Below, one piece after another: positions 54,646 to 64,000 of a stretch of DNA of 64,000 nucleotides (positions are counted from its first letter, which is position 1; every line of letters begins with the position of its first letter). The notes under the pieces are model-generated. The model saw only the letters and a list, made by a program, of their open reading frames with translations, was not told the DNA's origin and searched no databases. The stretch comes from Parendozoicomonas sp. Alg238-R29 (GTDB lineage: Bacteria > Pseudomonadota > Gammaproteobacteria > Pseudomonadales > Endozoicomonadaceae), in the NCBI RefSeq assembly GCF_947331445.1, contig NZ_CAMZOG010000007.1:1-64000 (forward strand). Direction: 5' to 3'. Made by a program: the position numbers and the translations under genes.

Positions 54646-56160
54646 TCAGCTGAGAAAAAGCTTATATGCACTGTTATCGCTCTCTTCCCAGAAGTGGTAA
54701 CCAATATCGTCCAGGAACTCTGGAATTTGGTGCCGCTCCCCTTCTGGAACCTGAATACCAACAATAACACGCCCATAAGCCGCGCCATGGTTACGGTAGT
54801 GGAACATGGAAATATTCCACTGTGTGCCAACACGTTTCAGGAAGTTTAATAACGCACCGGGGCGCTCTGGAAATTCAAAGCGATAAACAACTTCATTATC
54901 AACGTCAGGGGCGTGACCACCAACCATATGCCGTACATGAAGTTTAGCCACTTCATTGTCAGTCAAATCTTCTACAGCATATCCAGCGTCAGTGAGGTCC
55001 TCAATCAAACGCTCCCGGGTTTCTGTTTCCGGATGCATCTGAACACCCACAAAAATACAGGCATCACGGTTATCAAAATAGCGGTAGTTAAACTCAGTGA
55101 TATTCCGGCGGCCAATGGTTTCACAGAAACGCCGGAAACTACCGGGCTTTTCTGGAATGGTTACAGCAAGAATAGCCTCTCGACCTTCACCCAACTCTGC
55201 ACGCTCAGACACATAACGCAGTCGGTCAAAGTTTACATTTGCACCGCTGGCTATGGTGACAAGATTCTTTTCCGTTATCTGTTCCCGCTCCACGTATTTT
55301 TTGAGTCCGGCAGTAGCCAGAGCCCCGGCCGGCTCCGTAACTGAACGGGTGTCATCAAACAGGTCTTTCACCGCAGCACAGATTTCATCTGCATTAACCG
55401 TGATCACTTCATCAACACACTCACGACAAATGCGGAATGTTTCTTCGCCAATCTGAGCAACTGCAACACCATCAGCAAACAGTCCAACCTGCGGCAACAC
55501 AACACGCTCACCAGCTTCCATGGCTGCTTTCAGGCACGCGGATTCTTCATATTCAACACCGATAACCAAAGCATCCGGCCGCAGGTATTTCACATAAGCA
55601 GCAATACCGGCAATCAGGCCGCCACCGCCCACAGGCACAAATACCGCATCCAGGTCGCCCGTGTGCTGGCGCAGGATTTCCATACCGATAGTTCCCTGAC
55701 CAGCAATGGTGTCCTTGTCATCGTAGGGGTGAATAAAGCTAAGACCTTCTGTTTCTACAAGGCTCAAAGCGTGGGCCAGAGATTGATCAAAACTGTCTCC
55801 ATGGAGAACGACTTCTCCTCCACGGGAACGTACACCTTTGACCTTTATATCCGGCGTAGTGGTTGGCATAACAATCACGGCCCGAATACCCAGCTCTTTT
55901 GCTGACAGCGCAACACCCTGAGCGTGATTACCCGCTGAGGCACACACCACTCCTCTGCTCCGCGCTTCTTCGGAGAGCTGAATAATATTGTTATAAGCAC
56001 CGCGAATTTTAAATGAGAACACTGGCTGTAAATCTTCTCGCTTAACGAGAATATTGTTCTTCAACCGTTCACTGAGAAAGGGCGCAAAATGTAACGGGGT
56101 TTCTACCGCCACATCATACACGCGCGACTCGAGGATTTTCCTGATGTACTGAGTAGGCAT
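54646..56160 (-). CDS. ilvA: Biosynthetic threonine deaminase (dehydratase)
   Basis: 504 residues, the E. coli length class with two C-terminal ACT-like regulatory domains. The PLP lysine is Lys51 in VFSFKIRGAYNN. SAGNHAQGVAL and the glycine-rich PVGGGGLIAG bind the phosphate. It turns threonine into 2-oxobutanoate, the first step of isoleucine synthesis, and is inhibited by isoleucine at the ACT domains. It is the first of the minus-strand ilvA pair and is divergent from rpiA. Confidence 0.95.
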   Translation of the reverse strand: MPTQYIRKILESRVYDVAVETPLHFAPFLSERLKNNILVKREDLQPVFSFKIRGAYNNIIQLSEEARSRGVVCASAGNHAQGVALSAKELGIRAVIVMPTTTPDIKVKGVRSRGGEVVLHGDSFDQSLAHALSLVETEGLSFIHPYDDKDTIAGQGTIGMEILRQHTGDLDAVFVPVGGGGLIAGIAAYVKYLRPDALVIGVEYEESACLKAAMEAGERVVLPQVGLFADGVAVAQIGEETFRICRECVDEVITVNADEICAAVKDLFDDTRSVTEPAGALATAGLKKYVEREQITEKNLVTIASGANVNFDRLRYVSERAELGEGREAILAVTIPEKPGSFRRFCETIGRRNITEFNYRYFDNRDACIFVGVQMHPETETRERLIEDLTDAGYAVEDLTDNEVAKLHVRHMVGGHAPDVDNEVVYRFEFPERPGALLNFLKRVGTQWNISMFHYRNHGAAYGRVIVGIQVPEGERHQIPEFLDDIGYHFWEESDNSAYKLFLS

Positions 56161-56178
56161 AATCGTCCGCAGTAGCTG

Positions 56179-56664
56179 TTATCTATTCTGACTTTTGTAT
56201 ATTGATCTTCTTAATGTCAGGACATTGTACGTAACCACTGTCTTTGTGCCTAATTCCATTTCAGGATTTTCAGTTTTCGCTTTCAGGTTACAGGCGTCGC
56301 CCTGTGTAAACAGGACTCGCTCAGGCTCTATATCGCAAGCAAAGTCATTACGACTGGCTTTTTTGTAATCGCCCAGCTCCCCTTCTGCTGGAACAAAAAA
56401 CTTGATTGAACCACTCTTCTGCAATTCCGTTGCCGCAGAGATAAAACGCGCAGAAAAATCTATACCGTCCACATGCTGGATATGAAAAATACCATCAAGA
56501 ACATGCTGCCCTGATGACGTCACAAGTTCTTTCAATGGAAAGCCAAGCTTGGCGGCGGCCGACTCGTGAGCGAGACTGGCATCGGCGCAAACCACAGCCG
56601 CTATTGATATACGGCCATTTAAATGTCGCACCAGCTCATCCGCGCCTTCATTAACGAGTACCAC
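56179..56664 (-). CDS. Hypothetical protein upstream of ilvA
   Basis: 161 residues, cytoplasmic, no recognised motif. The start IAAVVCADASLAHESAAAKLGFPL reads like an alpha/beta enzyme or binding domain, and the C-terminus is basic. It starts 18 bases upstream of ilvA's start on the same strand and divergent from rpiA, so it probably forms an operon with ilvA. I cannot name it. Confidence 0.55.
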   Translation of the reverse strand: MVLVNEGADELVRHLNGRISIAAVVCADASLAHESAAAKLGFPLKELVTSSGQHVLDGIFHIQHVDGIDFSARFISAATELQKSGSIKFFVPAEGELGDYKKASRNDFACDIEPERVLFTQGDACNLKAKTENPEMELGTKTVVTYNVLTLRRSIYKSQNR

Positions 56665-56731
56665 AACCCTCCCTGAAGGGTGGAACCAGTAATTTACCCT
56701 ATTGTAATAACACTCCTCCCAACTCTTCCCT

Positions 56732-56737
56732 TATAAT
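56732..56737 (+). promoter_or_regulatory. -10-like element before rpiA
   Basis: TATAAT at 56732-56737, about 34 bases before the rpiA start. The -35 is not clear. Confidence 0.5.
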
Positions 56738-56770
56738 CCTGCTTTCGCTCACACATCAGGATTTCAATCC

Positions 56771-57442
56771 ATGACTCAGGATGAACTCAAACAAGCCGTC
56801 GCCCAGGCTGCTTTGGATTACATTCTTCCTCACCTTGAATCCGATATGATCATTGGTATCGGGACCGGTTCTACAGCAAATTGTTTTATTGATGCACTGG
56901 CCGAAGTAAAAGATCGTTTTGATGGTGCCGTCGCCAGTTCTGAGGCGAGCGCCGAACGACTGAAAAGCCATGGAATCCCAGTGTATGACCTGAATAGCAT
57001 CTCTGAGCTGCGTTTCTATATAGATGGTGCAGACGAGAGCAACGATCACCTTCAATTAATCAAAGGTGGTGGTGCAGCCCTGACCCGGGAAAAAATCGTT
57101 GCCGCAGTGGCAGAAGAGTTCATCTGTATTGCAGACGAATCCAAGATGGTGGACGTTCTGGGTACCTTTCCGCTACCCGTGGAAGTTATTCCAATGGCGC
57201 GAAGCCATGTTGCCCGGGAACTGGTTCGTCTGGGCGGGGACCCAGCCTATCGCGAAGGTGTCGTTACCGATAATGGCAATATTATTCTGGATGTCTGGAA
57301 CATGGCAATTACCGACCCGGTTGGTATTGAACAGTCCATTAACCAGATTACCGGTGTTGTGACTAATGGCCTGTTTGCTAATCGCGCAGCCAATGTTCTG
57401 ATGCTGGGAACAAAAGACGGCGTGAAAACCATTACCGCTTGA
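56771..57442 (+). CDS. rpiA: Ribose-5-phosphate isomerase A
   Basis: 223 residues, the usual length. [15 protein letters not shown] binds the phosphate, DGADE supplies the catalytic acids, and [15 protein letters not shown] with its lysine is the family's signature. It interconverts ribose-5-phosphate and ribulose-5-phosphate in the pentose phosphate pathway. Divergent from the ilvA side. Followed by a strong hairpin. Confidence 0.95.
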   Translation: MTQDELKQAVAQAALDYILPHLESDMIIGIGTGSTANCFIDALAEVKDRFDGAVASSEASAERLKSHGIPVYDLNSISELRFYIDGADESNDHLQLIKGGGAALTREKIVAAVAEEFICIADESKMVDVLGTFPLPVEVIPMARSHVARELVRLGGDPAYREGVVTDNGNIILDVWNMAITDPVGIEQSINQITGVVTNGLFANRAANVLMLGTKDGVKTITA

Positions 57443-57488
57443 TATTGCTTTCCAAACCTTATCGCCTTCTGAACACTGCCTTTTCAAG

Positions 57489-57526
57489 TACTACGGATAC
57501 AAATTCCTTCTGTATCCGTAGTTTAT
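57489..57526 (+). terminator. Terminator after rpiA
   Basis: CTACGGATACA (57491-57501) pairs with TGTATCCGTAG (57511-57521) over 11 bp with a 9-base loop, followed by TTTAT. A good intrinsic terminator. Confidence 0.8.
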
Positions 57527-57568
57527 ACAACAGAAAAATTTCTTCCTGCTCCCCTCTACTAAAACGTC

Positions 57569-57590
57569 AAACACTATATATGTAGTGTTT
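57569..57590. promoter_or_regulatory. Perfect 8-bp palindrome upstream of livK
   Basis: AAACACTA-TATATG-TAGTGTTT lies in the 350-base leader region before livK. Its symmetry and position suggest an operator or a leader hairpin. The rest of 57443-57794 shows no other clear gene or motif. Confidence 0.5.
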
Positions 57591-57794
57591 TATCAGAATT
57601 AAACGCCTTTAAACGCACTGTTTTCGAGCAAAAAACAACAGAAAAACCTTTGATAAAGAGAAGTCAATGGCAGTAGCTGCTATCTGTTACTGTCAGAAAA
57701 AATCCTGTATAACGTGATCGAAGCAGAAAAAAGCTTTAAAGCTTTCACCAAAACAACGATAAAAACCAAAAATAGAAACAAGAGAGCGGAAACA

Positions 57795-58910
57795 ATGACA
57801 CACACACTGCGCACGGCACTGGCCAGTGCATCTGTTGCCTTTGCAATGATGACCGGGGGCGTTCAGGCCGAAGACACCATCAAAATTGGCTTAGCAGGAC
57901 CGGTAACCGGCCCTGTTGCCCAATACGGTGACATGCAGTTCATTGGCGCTAAAGCGGCTATTGAACAAATCAACCTGGCCGGTGGTGTTAACGGTAAAAA
58001 ACTGGAAGGTGTCGTTTACGATGACGCCTGTGATCCAAAACAGGCCGTTGCTGTCGCTAACAAAATTGTAAACGACGGCATCCAGTATGTTGTTGGTCAT
58101 CTCTGCTCTTCCAGCACACAGCCTGCCTCTGACATTTATGAAGATGAAGGCGTTCTGATGATCACTGCGGCGTCTACCAGCCCTGATATCACCACCCGCG
58201 GTTACGAGTTAATATTCCGAACCATTGGTCTGGACAGCATGCAAGGCCCTACCGCTGCCCGTTATATCCTTGGCTCTCTCAAGCCTAAACGCGTTGCAAT
58301 TATTCACGATAAACAGCAGTACGGTGAAGGTCTGGCGACATCTGTTCGTGACGAGCTGACAGCTGCTGGCACTGACGTTGCTCTGTTTGAAGGTGTAACA
58401 GCTGGCGATAAAGACTTCTCTGCACTGGTTGCCAAGCTGCAGAAAGAGAACGTCGATTTCGTTTACTACGGTGGCTACCATCCAGAGCTGGGCCTGATTC
58501 TGCGCCAGAGTGCTGAGAAAGGTCTGAAAGCTAAGTTCATGGGCCCTGAAGGCGTAGGTAACAAAGATATCTCCGCTATTGCCGGTGCCGCCTCTGAAGG
58601 ACTACTGGTGACTCTGCCAAGAAGCTTCGACCAGGATCCTGCCAACAAGAAGCTGGTTGAGTACATCACCGGTAAAGGTGAAGACGCGACTGGTCCTTTT
58701 GTATTCCCGGCTTATTCCGCAGTTCAGGTTATGGCTGACGCGATCAAGATGAACGGTGATTCCCCTGAAAAAGTTGCCAAGATTCTGCGTAGCCAGAGCT
58801 TCAAAACACCAACTGGTGACTTGGCGTTTGATGAGAAAGGCGACCTGAAAGACTTCAGCTTTGTTGTCTACGAATGGCACAAGGATGGCACCAAGACGCC
58901 ACTGAACTAA
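57795..58910 (+). CDS. livK: Branched-chain amino acid ABC transporter binding protein
   Basis: ATG 57795 gives 371 residues with a signal peptide (through GGVQAE). The frame is open upstream to 57714, but the added stretch is Lys/Thr-rich and not a signal. [32 protein letters not shown] is the LivK/LivJ periplasmic-binding start and [27 protein letters not shown] the ligand-binding region. It captures leucine, isoleucine or valine for the LivHMGF transporter encoded after it. A terminator follows, then an orphan gene before livH. Confidence 0.93.
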   Translation: MTHTLRTALASASVAFAMMTGGVQAEDTIKIGLAGPVTGPVAQYGDMQFIGAKAAIEQINLAGGVNGKKLEGVVYDDACDPKQAVAVANKIVNDGIQYVVGHLCSSSTQPASDIYEDEGVLMITAASTSPDITTRGYELIFRTIGLDSMQGPTAARYILGSLKPKRVAIIHDKQQYGEGLATSVRDELTAAGTDVALFEGVTAGDKDFSALVAKLQKENVDFVYYGGYHPELGLILRQSAEKGLKAKFMGPEGVGNKDISAIAGAASEGLLVTLPRSFDQDPANKKLVEYITGKGEDATGPFVFPAYSAVQVMADAIKMNGDSPEKVAKILRSQSFKTPTGDLAFDEKGDLKDFSFVVYEWHKDGTKTPLN

Positions 58911-58932
58911 TATCCAGAAAATTTCTGGTACT

Positions 58933-58970
58933 AAGGCGGCATCATTCGAAATGAGTGATGTCGCTTTTAC
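58933..58970 (+). terminator. Terminator after livK
   Basis: GCGGCATCA (58936-58944) pairs with TGATGTCGC (58956-58964), one G-U pair, and TTTT follows. It should reduce but perhaps not stop transcription into the genes beyond. Confidence 0.75.
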
Positions 58971-59048
58971 TTTACATAATTGTTACTGACACCTCTTGCC
59001 GGTGATTGTCCAAAGGGTTCTATGATCTACACCGGATAAAGGGGCAGT

Positions 59049-60116
59049 ATGCTTACACAACAATCAAGACAGTCAAGATTTGCTCCACCATATGCAAGAG
59101 CAAACCAGCCACCGCCAATTGTCAAACGAAGCGGAAAACTTTTTGCCTATCATGCACCTCAAAAAAGGCGTAATTTCCGTGGTCGTATCGCCAAGCTAAT
59201 ACAGAGCATCGAAAACGCCGAAAACCCTGTCATCTGGAGAAAAAAACTATGGAATTTACGATCTCCAAAGGACAATAAGCAGAGATTAGATCACGCCTTC
59301 CAGAAAGTGGAGAACATGGAGTGGGAGTCGGCACACAACTCCTATGCCCCCTCCGCTACCCTTGGCTCTGTTTGCATGCCTGAATCTGGACTCATGGGAG
59401 AGGATACCGGCGCATACAGCGGCCCAGCTCTTCCCATCACCAGTGAAAAACCTTGTATTCAGAAGGTGACCTGTGAGGGTGACAATACCGAGCGGGCTCT
59501 AGATTTAGCGATGAGACTGATCAATGCAATAACCAATAAAGACTTTGAGAACATGGACAGTGCCTTTAAAGACTACCACCCGTTCATGAGCAAGGATGGG
59601 TCAGATATACACTTTGAATACCTTGCAAAATACGGGAATAGGGCACTTTCTGAAACTGTAGCAATACTGGACAATAAGCTATATGAAAAAGACGACATTA
59701 CATCAGCGATCGAAGGTGACGGCAAACATAGATGTATGACCATCGCACTGAACATCCTGCTGGATGCTCTTAGCTATAAAGATGAACAGTTAGCGACTGA
59801 TGCCAGGCAGCTATTGATTAACATGGAACAAAACGCCAGAACGCTTATTGCAATAAAGAGACAAATAAAATCAAACGAGAACGTCCTGTTAAATAACGCC
59901 AATAGAACCTCTGTCATTCCCTCTGAAAGTGAAACCGAGAGGCTCAAAACTGAGGAAAAAACATATATACAAGAGATCCTGAAAGAGTCTGATAAAGCAG
60001 AAGCCTTGGAGAGCTGCCTCATAGAAGCAACGGAGACTGACAGCGAAAATCTCCCTGCTCAGTATCACTTCCTCGAAAGGGTTGCCCAGCTTACGGTAGC
60101 CCCAAACCTTGTTTAA
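59049..60116 (+). CDS. Orphan protein inside the liv cluster, effector candidate
   Basis: 355 residues, no signal peptide. Ribosome site AAGGGG before ATG 59049. The first 55 residues are Gln/Pro/Arg-rich and nearly acid-free, as expected for a type III-type secretion signal. From about 150 on it is helical and acidic. I see no known domain. It lies between livK and livH, where close relatives are expected to have nothing, and has its own terminator upstream. The upstream 138 bases and 197 bases downstream separate it from liv genes. A foreign insertion is my reading. Confidence 0.6.
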   Translation: MLTQQSRQSRFAPPYARANQPPPIVKRSGKLFAYHAPQKRRNFRGRIAKLIQSIENAENPVIWRKKLWNLRSPKDNKQRLDHAFQKVENMEWESAHNSYAPSATLGSVCMPESGLMGEDTGAYSGPALPITSEKPCIQKVTCEGDNTERALDLAMRLINAITNKDFENMDSAFKDYHPFMSKDGSDIHFEYLAKYGNRALSETVAILDNKLYEKDDITSAIEGDGKHRCMTIALNILLDALSYKDEQLATDARQLLINMEQNARTLIAIKRQIKSNENVLLNNANRTSVIPSESETERLKTEEKTYIQEILKESDKAEALESCLIEATETDSENLPAQYHFLERVAQLTVAPNLV

Positions 60117-60128
60117 ATCCTCGAGCTA

Positions 60129-60265
60129 CGGATTTTATCAATCTTCCCTTCTTTCAAAATAATCTTCTGATTTTGAATACAAAATCCGAAGCATCCCCTG
60201 TTTTGCTTATCTCCAGTGTGAGAATATAGGGTCGCGCAACGCACCAAAGCAGCGCACTGCGCGAC
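60129..60265. promoter_or_regulatory. Hairpin-rich leader before livH
   Basis: Two inverted repeats occur here. CGGATTTT (near 60131-60138) can pair with AAAATCCG (60181-60188). GTCGCGCA (60231-60238) pairs with TGCGCGAC (60258-60265). They may control or process the livHMGF message. A GGAG ribosome site lies just before livH. Confidence 0.5.
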
Positions 60266-60313
60266 AGAGCCACAAGCTCTGCCAACATTATAAAAAAGAA
60301 TATAGGAGTATGT

Positions 60314-61240
60314 ATGGGGGATTCAGGTCTTTACCTTATACAGCAAATTCTGAACGGCCTTACACTGGGCAGTACCTATGCCCTTATCGCCATTGGCTAC
60401 ACAATGGTGTATGGAATTATCGGAATGATTAATTTTGCCCATGGCGAGGTGTATATGATCGGCAGTTATGTGTCGTTCATCGTACTGGCAGGCCTAGCCA
60501 TGGTAGGCATAGATAGCGTCACACTGATGATTGTCGCTGCCTTCATTATCAGCATGATTATCACCAGTACTTACGGCTACTCGATAGAACGGATTGCCTA
60601 CCGGCCACTACGTGGCGGTAACCGACTCATTCCTCTCATATCAGCCATCGGCATGTCTATTTTCCTGCAAAACTATGTTCGTCTGGCACAGGGGTCACGA
60701 GACATCGCTATGCCCAGCCTGATCACTGGCGGCGTAACCTTCGGCCCGGAAGCTGGCTTCCAGGCTTCTGTGTCTTATATGCAGATGATTATTTTCGCCA
60801 TTACCTTTATCAGCATGACAGTTCTGACTTTGTTTATTTCCAAGTCCCGTCTCGGCCGCGCCTGCCGCTCCTGTGCTGAAGATATGGGTATGACTCGTTT
60901 GCTGGGCATCAATACCAACACTGTGATTTCCCTGACGTTTGTTATTGGTGCCGCACTGGCCGCTGTTGCTGGTGTACTGCTAAGCCTCTACTACGGCGTT
61001 ATCAATCCTTACATTGGCTTCCTCGCTGGATTGAAAGCCTTTACTGCGGCTGTTCTTGGTGGCATTGGCAGCATTCCTGGTGCTGTTCTTGGAGGTCTGC
61101 TGCTTGGTTTAACTGAAGCTATGACTTCCGGCTATTTCAGTTCTGAATACAAAGATGTTGTCGCCTTTAGTCTGTTAATTCTGATATTGCTGTTCCGTCC
61201 ATCAGGCATTCTCGGCAAGCCAGAGGTGGAAAAAGTATGA
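60314..61240 (+). CDS. livH: Branched-chain amino acid ABC transporter permease
   Basis: 308 residues with eight or so membrane helices. [44 protein letters not shown] is the LivH start. The cytoplasmic [20 protein letters not shown] loop contacts the ATPases. It overlaps livM by 4 bases (ATGA), confirming a tight operon. It forms half of the membrane channel. Confidence 0.95.
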   Translation: MGDSGLYLIQQILNGLTLGSTYALIAIGYTMVYGIIGMINFAHGEVYMIGSYVSFIVLAGLAMVGIDSVTLMIVAAFIISMIITSTYGYSIERIAYRPLRGGNRLIPLISAIGMSIFLQNYVRLAQGSRDIAMPSLITGGVTFGPEAGFQASVSYMQMIIFAITFISMTVLTLFISKSRLGRACRSCAEDMGMTRLLGINTNTVISLTFVIGAALAAVAGVLLSLYYGVINPYIGFLAGLKAFTAAVLGGIGSIPGAVLGGLLLGLTEAMTSGYFSSEYKDVVAFSLLILILLFRPSGILGKPEVEKV

Positions 61241-62568
61241 ACACCACAAGTATAAAAAACGCATTAATAACCTCTGTCGTTTTCCTGATACTCGCCAGTT
61301 TTATGATGGGCGTACAACTGGTACCTGAAGGTACAAGCATTAGCCTGTCACTTGCCGATCCTGTTCGCCTGGAAGCCCTTGGTGTAGCACTGGCGCTCCT
61401 GTTTGTCTTTCAACTCTTCAGGGAACCCATCAGCAACGGCTGGCAAGCAGTTAAAAACAAACTCCCCCTACCAGAGCACGGCATTGCCGAAACTCTGCAA
61501 ACGAAAGGCGAGCAGCACCCTCGTTTGAAGCAACTGGCCCTCGCCTTCTTGCTGGCGGCTTTAATTATCTGGCCATTTTTTGGCTCGCGGGGCAATGTTG
61601 ACCTGGCAACCCTCGCTCTCATCTATGTGATGCTTGGGCTTGGTCTTAACATCGTTGTTGGTCTCGCAGGCCTTCTCGATCTTGGTTATGTTGGCTTCTA
61701 TGCCGTGGGCGCTTATAGCTACGCCTTGCTGAACCAGTATTTTGGTCTGGATTTTTGGAGTTGCCTGCTGCTTGGCGGTTTCATCGCTGCATTTTTCGGT
61801 TTCATCCTTGGCTTCCCTGTACTCAGGTTGCGAGGCGATTACCTTGCAATTGTTACGTTAGGGTTTGGTGAAATCATCCGCATCCTGCTGAACAACTGGA
61901 CGGCCATTACCGGTGGCCCCAACGGTATCAGCCAGATTCCGAAACCAACCTTGTTTGGGCTGGAATTCTCACGCCGAGCGAAAGAAGAGGGCAACATTCC
62001 CTTCCACGAATTCTTTGGTATCGACTATTCCAGTGGTTACAAGGTTATCTTCCTTTATCTGTTGGCTCTTCTGCTGGTTATTGCCACGCTCTGGGTTATC
62101 AATCGCTTGCTGCGTATGCCTATTGGCCGTGCCTGGGAAGCGCTTCGGGAAGATGATATTGCCTGCCAGTCGCTGGGCATGAACAAAACCATAATAAAAC
62201 TCTCAGCCTTTACCATTGGCGCAGCTTTTGCCGGCTTTGCCGGAACTTTCTTCGCTGCACGTCAGGGTTTTATCAGCCCGGAATCGTTCACCTTTATTGA
62301 GTCTGCCATCATTCTTGCCATTGTCGTACTCGGCGGAATGGGTTCTCAGATGGGTGTAGTTCTGGCTGCGATCATTATGACGATACTGCCAGAACTCGCT
62401 CGAGAGTTTAATGAATACCGCATGCTGATGTTTGGCTTACTGATGGTATTTATGATGATCTGGCGACCTGCCGGCCTTATGCCCATGAAGCGTCCTCACA
62501 TTGCCCTGAAAGAGAGCAAAGAGGAGAACTCTTCTTCCATTTCACAACAGCCTGCACATGCAGCCTGA
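61237..62568 (+). CDS. livM: Branched-chain amino acid ABC transporter permease
   Basis: 443 residues, typical of LivM. Ten or so helices. [27 protein letters not shown]-like and [24 protein letters not shown] are conserved. The [20 protein letters not shown] loop is the ATPase contact. With LivH it forms the heterodimeric channel. Starts in overlap with livH and is followed by livG after 42 bases. Confidence 0.95.
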   Translation: MNTTSIKNALITSVVFLILASFMMGVQLVPEGTSISLSLADPVRLEALGVALALLFVFQLFREPISNGWQAVKNKLPLPEHGIAETLQTKGEQHPRLKQLALAFLLAALIIWPFFGSRGNVDLATLALIYVMLGLGLNIVVGLAGLLDLGYVGFYAVGAYSYALLNQYFGLDFWSCLLLGGFIAAFFGFILGFPVLRLRGDYLAIVTLGFGEIIRILLNNWTAITGGPNGISQIPKPTLFGLEFSRRAKEEGNIPFHEFFGIDYSSGYKVIFLYLLALLLVIATLWVINRLLRMPIGRAWEALREDDIACQSLGMNKTIIKLSAFTIGAAFAGFAGTFFAARQGFISPESFTFIESAIILAIVVLGGMGSQMGVVLAAIIMTILPELAREFNEYRMLMFGLLMVFMMIWRPAGLMPMKRPHIALKESKEENSSSISQQPAHAA

Positions 62569-62610
62569 TGTCCCTCGCGGACTGATATAAGAATTGGTGA
62601 GCATAAAGAT

Positions 62611-63396
62611 ATGAGCAGTCAAGAAAACAACCAACAGACCTTACTGGAAGTAGAAGACCTGACCATGCGCTTTGGCGGTCTGGTTGCAGTGAACAAGGTC
62701 AAACTGAATGTAAAGAGCGGGCAGATTGTTTCTATTATCGGCCCTAACGGTGCAGGTAAAACCACTGTATTCAACTGCCTGACAGGGTTCTATAAACCAT
62801 CAGATGGCCGTATCAGTTACCGGGGTGAAAACATTACCGGTAGCAAGAACCATGAAATTTCCCGTAAAGGCATTGTGCGTACATTCCAGCATGTCCGCCT
62901 GTTCAAGAGTATGACAGTGCTGGAGAACTTGCTGGTTGCCCAGCACCGCCACTTGAACACTAACCTCCTTTCCGGATTGTTCAAAACCCCTGCATACCGC
63001 CGTAGTGAACAGGCAGCGTTTGATCGCGCGTCTTTCTGGCTGGATAAAGTGAATCTGAAGAGCATGGCCAACAGGGATGCTGGCAATTTGTCCTATGGTC
63101 AGCAACGCCGCCTGGAAATTGCCCGTTGCATGGTGACGCAACCCGACATGTTGATGCTTGATGAGCCAGCGGCCGGTTTAAACCCACGAGAAACCAAAGA
63201 ACTTGATGAATTGATCTGTGAATTACGTGATCATCACAATGTATCTGTCATGTTGATTGAACACGATATGAAACTGGTGATGGAAATTTCCGATCATATT
63301 TACGTTATCAATCAGGGCACCCCTCTGGCTGACGGTCTGCCGGATCAAATCAAGAACAACCCCGATGTTATCAAAGCCTATCTGGGAGAAGCGTAA
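62611..63396 (+). CDS. livG: Branched-chain amino acid ABC transporter ATP-binding protein
   Basis: 261 residues. Walker A GPNGAGKTT near residues 47-55, signature LSYGQQRRLEIAR and Walker B MLMLDEPAAGLN. The H-loop follows in VMLIEHDMKLV. It overlaps livF by one base (TAATG). It supplies energy for import together with LivF. Confidence 0.95.
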   Translation: MSSQENNQQTLLEVEDLTMRFGGLVAVNKVKLNVKSGQIVSIIGPNGAGKTTVFNCLTGFYKPSDGRISYRGENITGSKNHEISRKGIVRTFQHVRLFKSMTVLENLLVAQHRHLNTNLLSGLFKTPAYRRSEQAAFDRASFWLDKVNLKSMANRDAGNLSYGQQRRLEIARCMVTQPDMLMLDEPAAGLNPRETKELDELICELRDHHNVSVMLIEHDMKLVMEISDHIYVINQGTPLADGLPDQIKNNPDVIKAYLGEA

Positions 63397-64000
63397 TGCT
63401 GTCAATTAAAAACGTTTCTGCCCATTACGGAAAAATACAGGCTCTCGAGAACATTTCACTGGATGTGAACAAGGGTGAAATTGTTACCCTGATTGGAGCG
63501 AACGGTGCAGGGAAAAGCACCTTACTGATGACTCTTTGTGGTGACCCTCACCCCAGCTCTGGTCAGATAATATTCGAAGGCAATGACATCAGCAGATTGG
63601 AAACCCCGGAAATTATGCGATCCGGTATCGCCATAGTTCCGGAGGGTCGTCGTGTGTTTTCACGGCTGACTGTAGAAGAAAATCTGGATATGGGCGGTTT
63701 CTTTGAACCCAAAGAGCGCAAAGAGGAAATGCTGGAGCATGTTCTGCAACTTTTCCCTCGTTTGAAAGAGCGCTTTGATCAGCGTAGCGGTACCATGTCT
63801 GGTGGTGAACAACAGATGCTGGCTATTGGTCGTGCCATGATGAGTCGCCCGAAACTGCTTCTGCTTGATGAACCATCTCTTGGACTGGCACCTATTATTA
63901 TCCAGCAGATTTTCGACATTATCGAAATGCTTCGCGAAGAAGGTATGACTATTTTTCTGGTTGAGCAGAACGCTAACCAAGCTTTGAAATTAGCCGACCG
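63396..64000 (+). CDS. livF: Branched-chain amino acid ABC transporter ATP-binding protein (truncated by window edge)
   Basis: ATG at 63396-63398 overlaps the livG stop. The frame stays open to the right edge, 201 full codons of a protein normally about 235 residues. Walker A GANGAGKST, signature MSGGEQQMLAIGRAM, Walker B LLLLDEPSLGLAP and the VEQN switch region are all present. It is the second ATPase of the liv importer. Confidence 0.95.
   Translation, partial: MLSIKNVSAHYGKIQALENISLDVNKGEIVTLIGANGAGKSTLLMTLCGDPHPSSGQIIFEGNDISRLETPEIMRSGIAIVPEGRRVFSRLTVEENLDMGGFFEPKERKEEMLEHVLQLFPRLKERFDQRSGTMSGGEQQMLAIGRAMMSRPKLLLLDEPSLGLAPIIIQQIFDIIEMLREEGMTIFLVEQNANQALKLAD

Overview
The window looks like the chromosome of a marine, probably host-associated gammaproteobacterium of the Oceanospirillales, most likely Endozoicomonas or a close relative. 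I infer this from gene content and order (ygfB-pepP-ubiH-ubiI next to zapA and 6S RNA, ilvA/rpiA, gcvTHP, liv), a moderate base composition, and many eukaryotic-like or effector-like orphan genes. No search was run. Almost everything in the window is ordinary core metabolism. The unusual material consists of single orphan genes and small CTAG-bounded repeats lodged between core genes.

Layout. 1-1358: tail of an IS4-type transposase, a decayed type IV pilin gene and an intact tandem pilin. 1510-4422: valS and its terminator. 4492-9768: a minus-strand block with an SRPBCC protein, a secreted hydrolase, a secreted protein, an L-type-lectin-like protein and a large proline-rich effector candidate. 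9946-15835: chalcone-isomerase-like protein, GST, rlmJ, a VUT-type transporter, an internally duplicated membrane protein and an acyl-CoA dehydrogenase-like protein. 16015-19337: olsB-olsA (ornithine lipids) and class I fumarase. 19609-25377: a PstS-OmpA fusion, a glycine-betaine-type binding protein, a ferredoxin reductase, a PqaA-type protein and an enoyl-CoA hydratase. 25858-36414: a lipoprotein, a secreted protein, a TetR regulator, yejK, cytochrome b, a two-gene effector-like unit, cytochrome c', a lipase-like lipoprotein and an SDR. 36796-44462: gcvT, gcvH and gcvP, each with its own terminator, then the Fur-box-preceded fbpA-fbpB. 44601-57442: a Met-rich lipoprotein, the broken ubiI/ubiH/pepP/ygfB cluster, zapA, 6S RNA, 5-FTHF cyclo-ligase, a 28-residue membrane peptide gene, ilvA and rpiA. 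57795-64000: livK, livH, livM, livG and livF (livF runs off the edge), with an orphan gene between livK and livH.

Working together. The gcv genes make the glycine cleavage system. The liv genes form a branched-chain amino acid ABC importer. OlsB and OlsA make ornithine lipids in two steps. FbpA and FbpB are the binding protein and permease of a ferric importer whose ATPase is not here. UbiH and UbiI hydroxylate the ubiquinone ring.

Main observations. (1) At least two related families of CTAG-flanked miniature elements occur. One landed exactly in the shared CTAG stop codon of convergent genes and left both stops intact. (2) Orphan genes with Ser/Pro/Gln-rich, acid-poor N-termini sit singly inside conserved clusters, notably an ankyrin-like gene that splits pepP from ubiH and an orphan that splits livK from livH. 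(3) There are several probable short or decayed genes. I see no CRISPR array, no tRNA or rRNA gene and no recognisable defence system.
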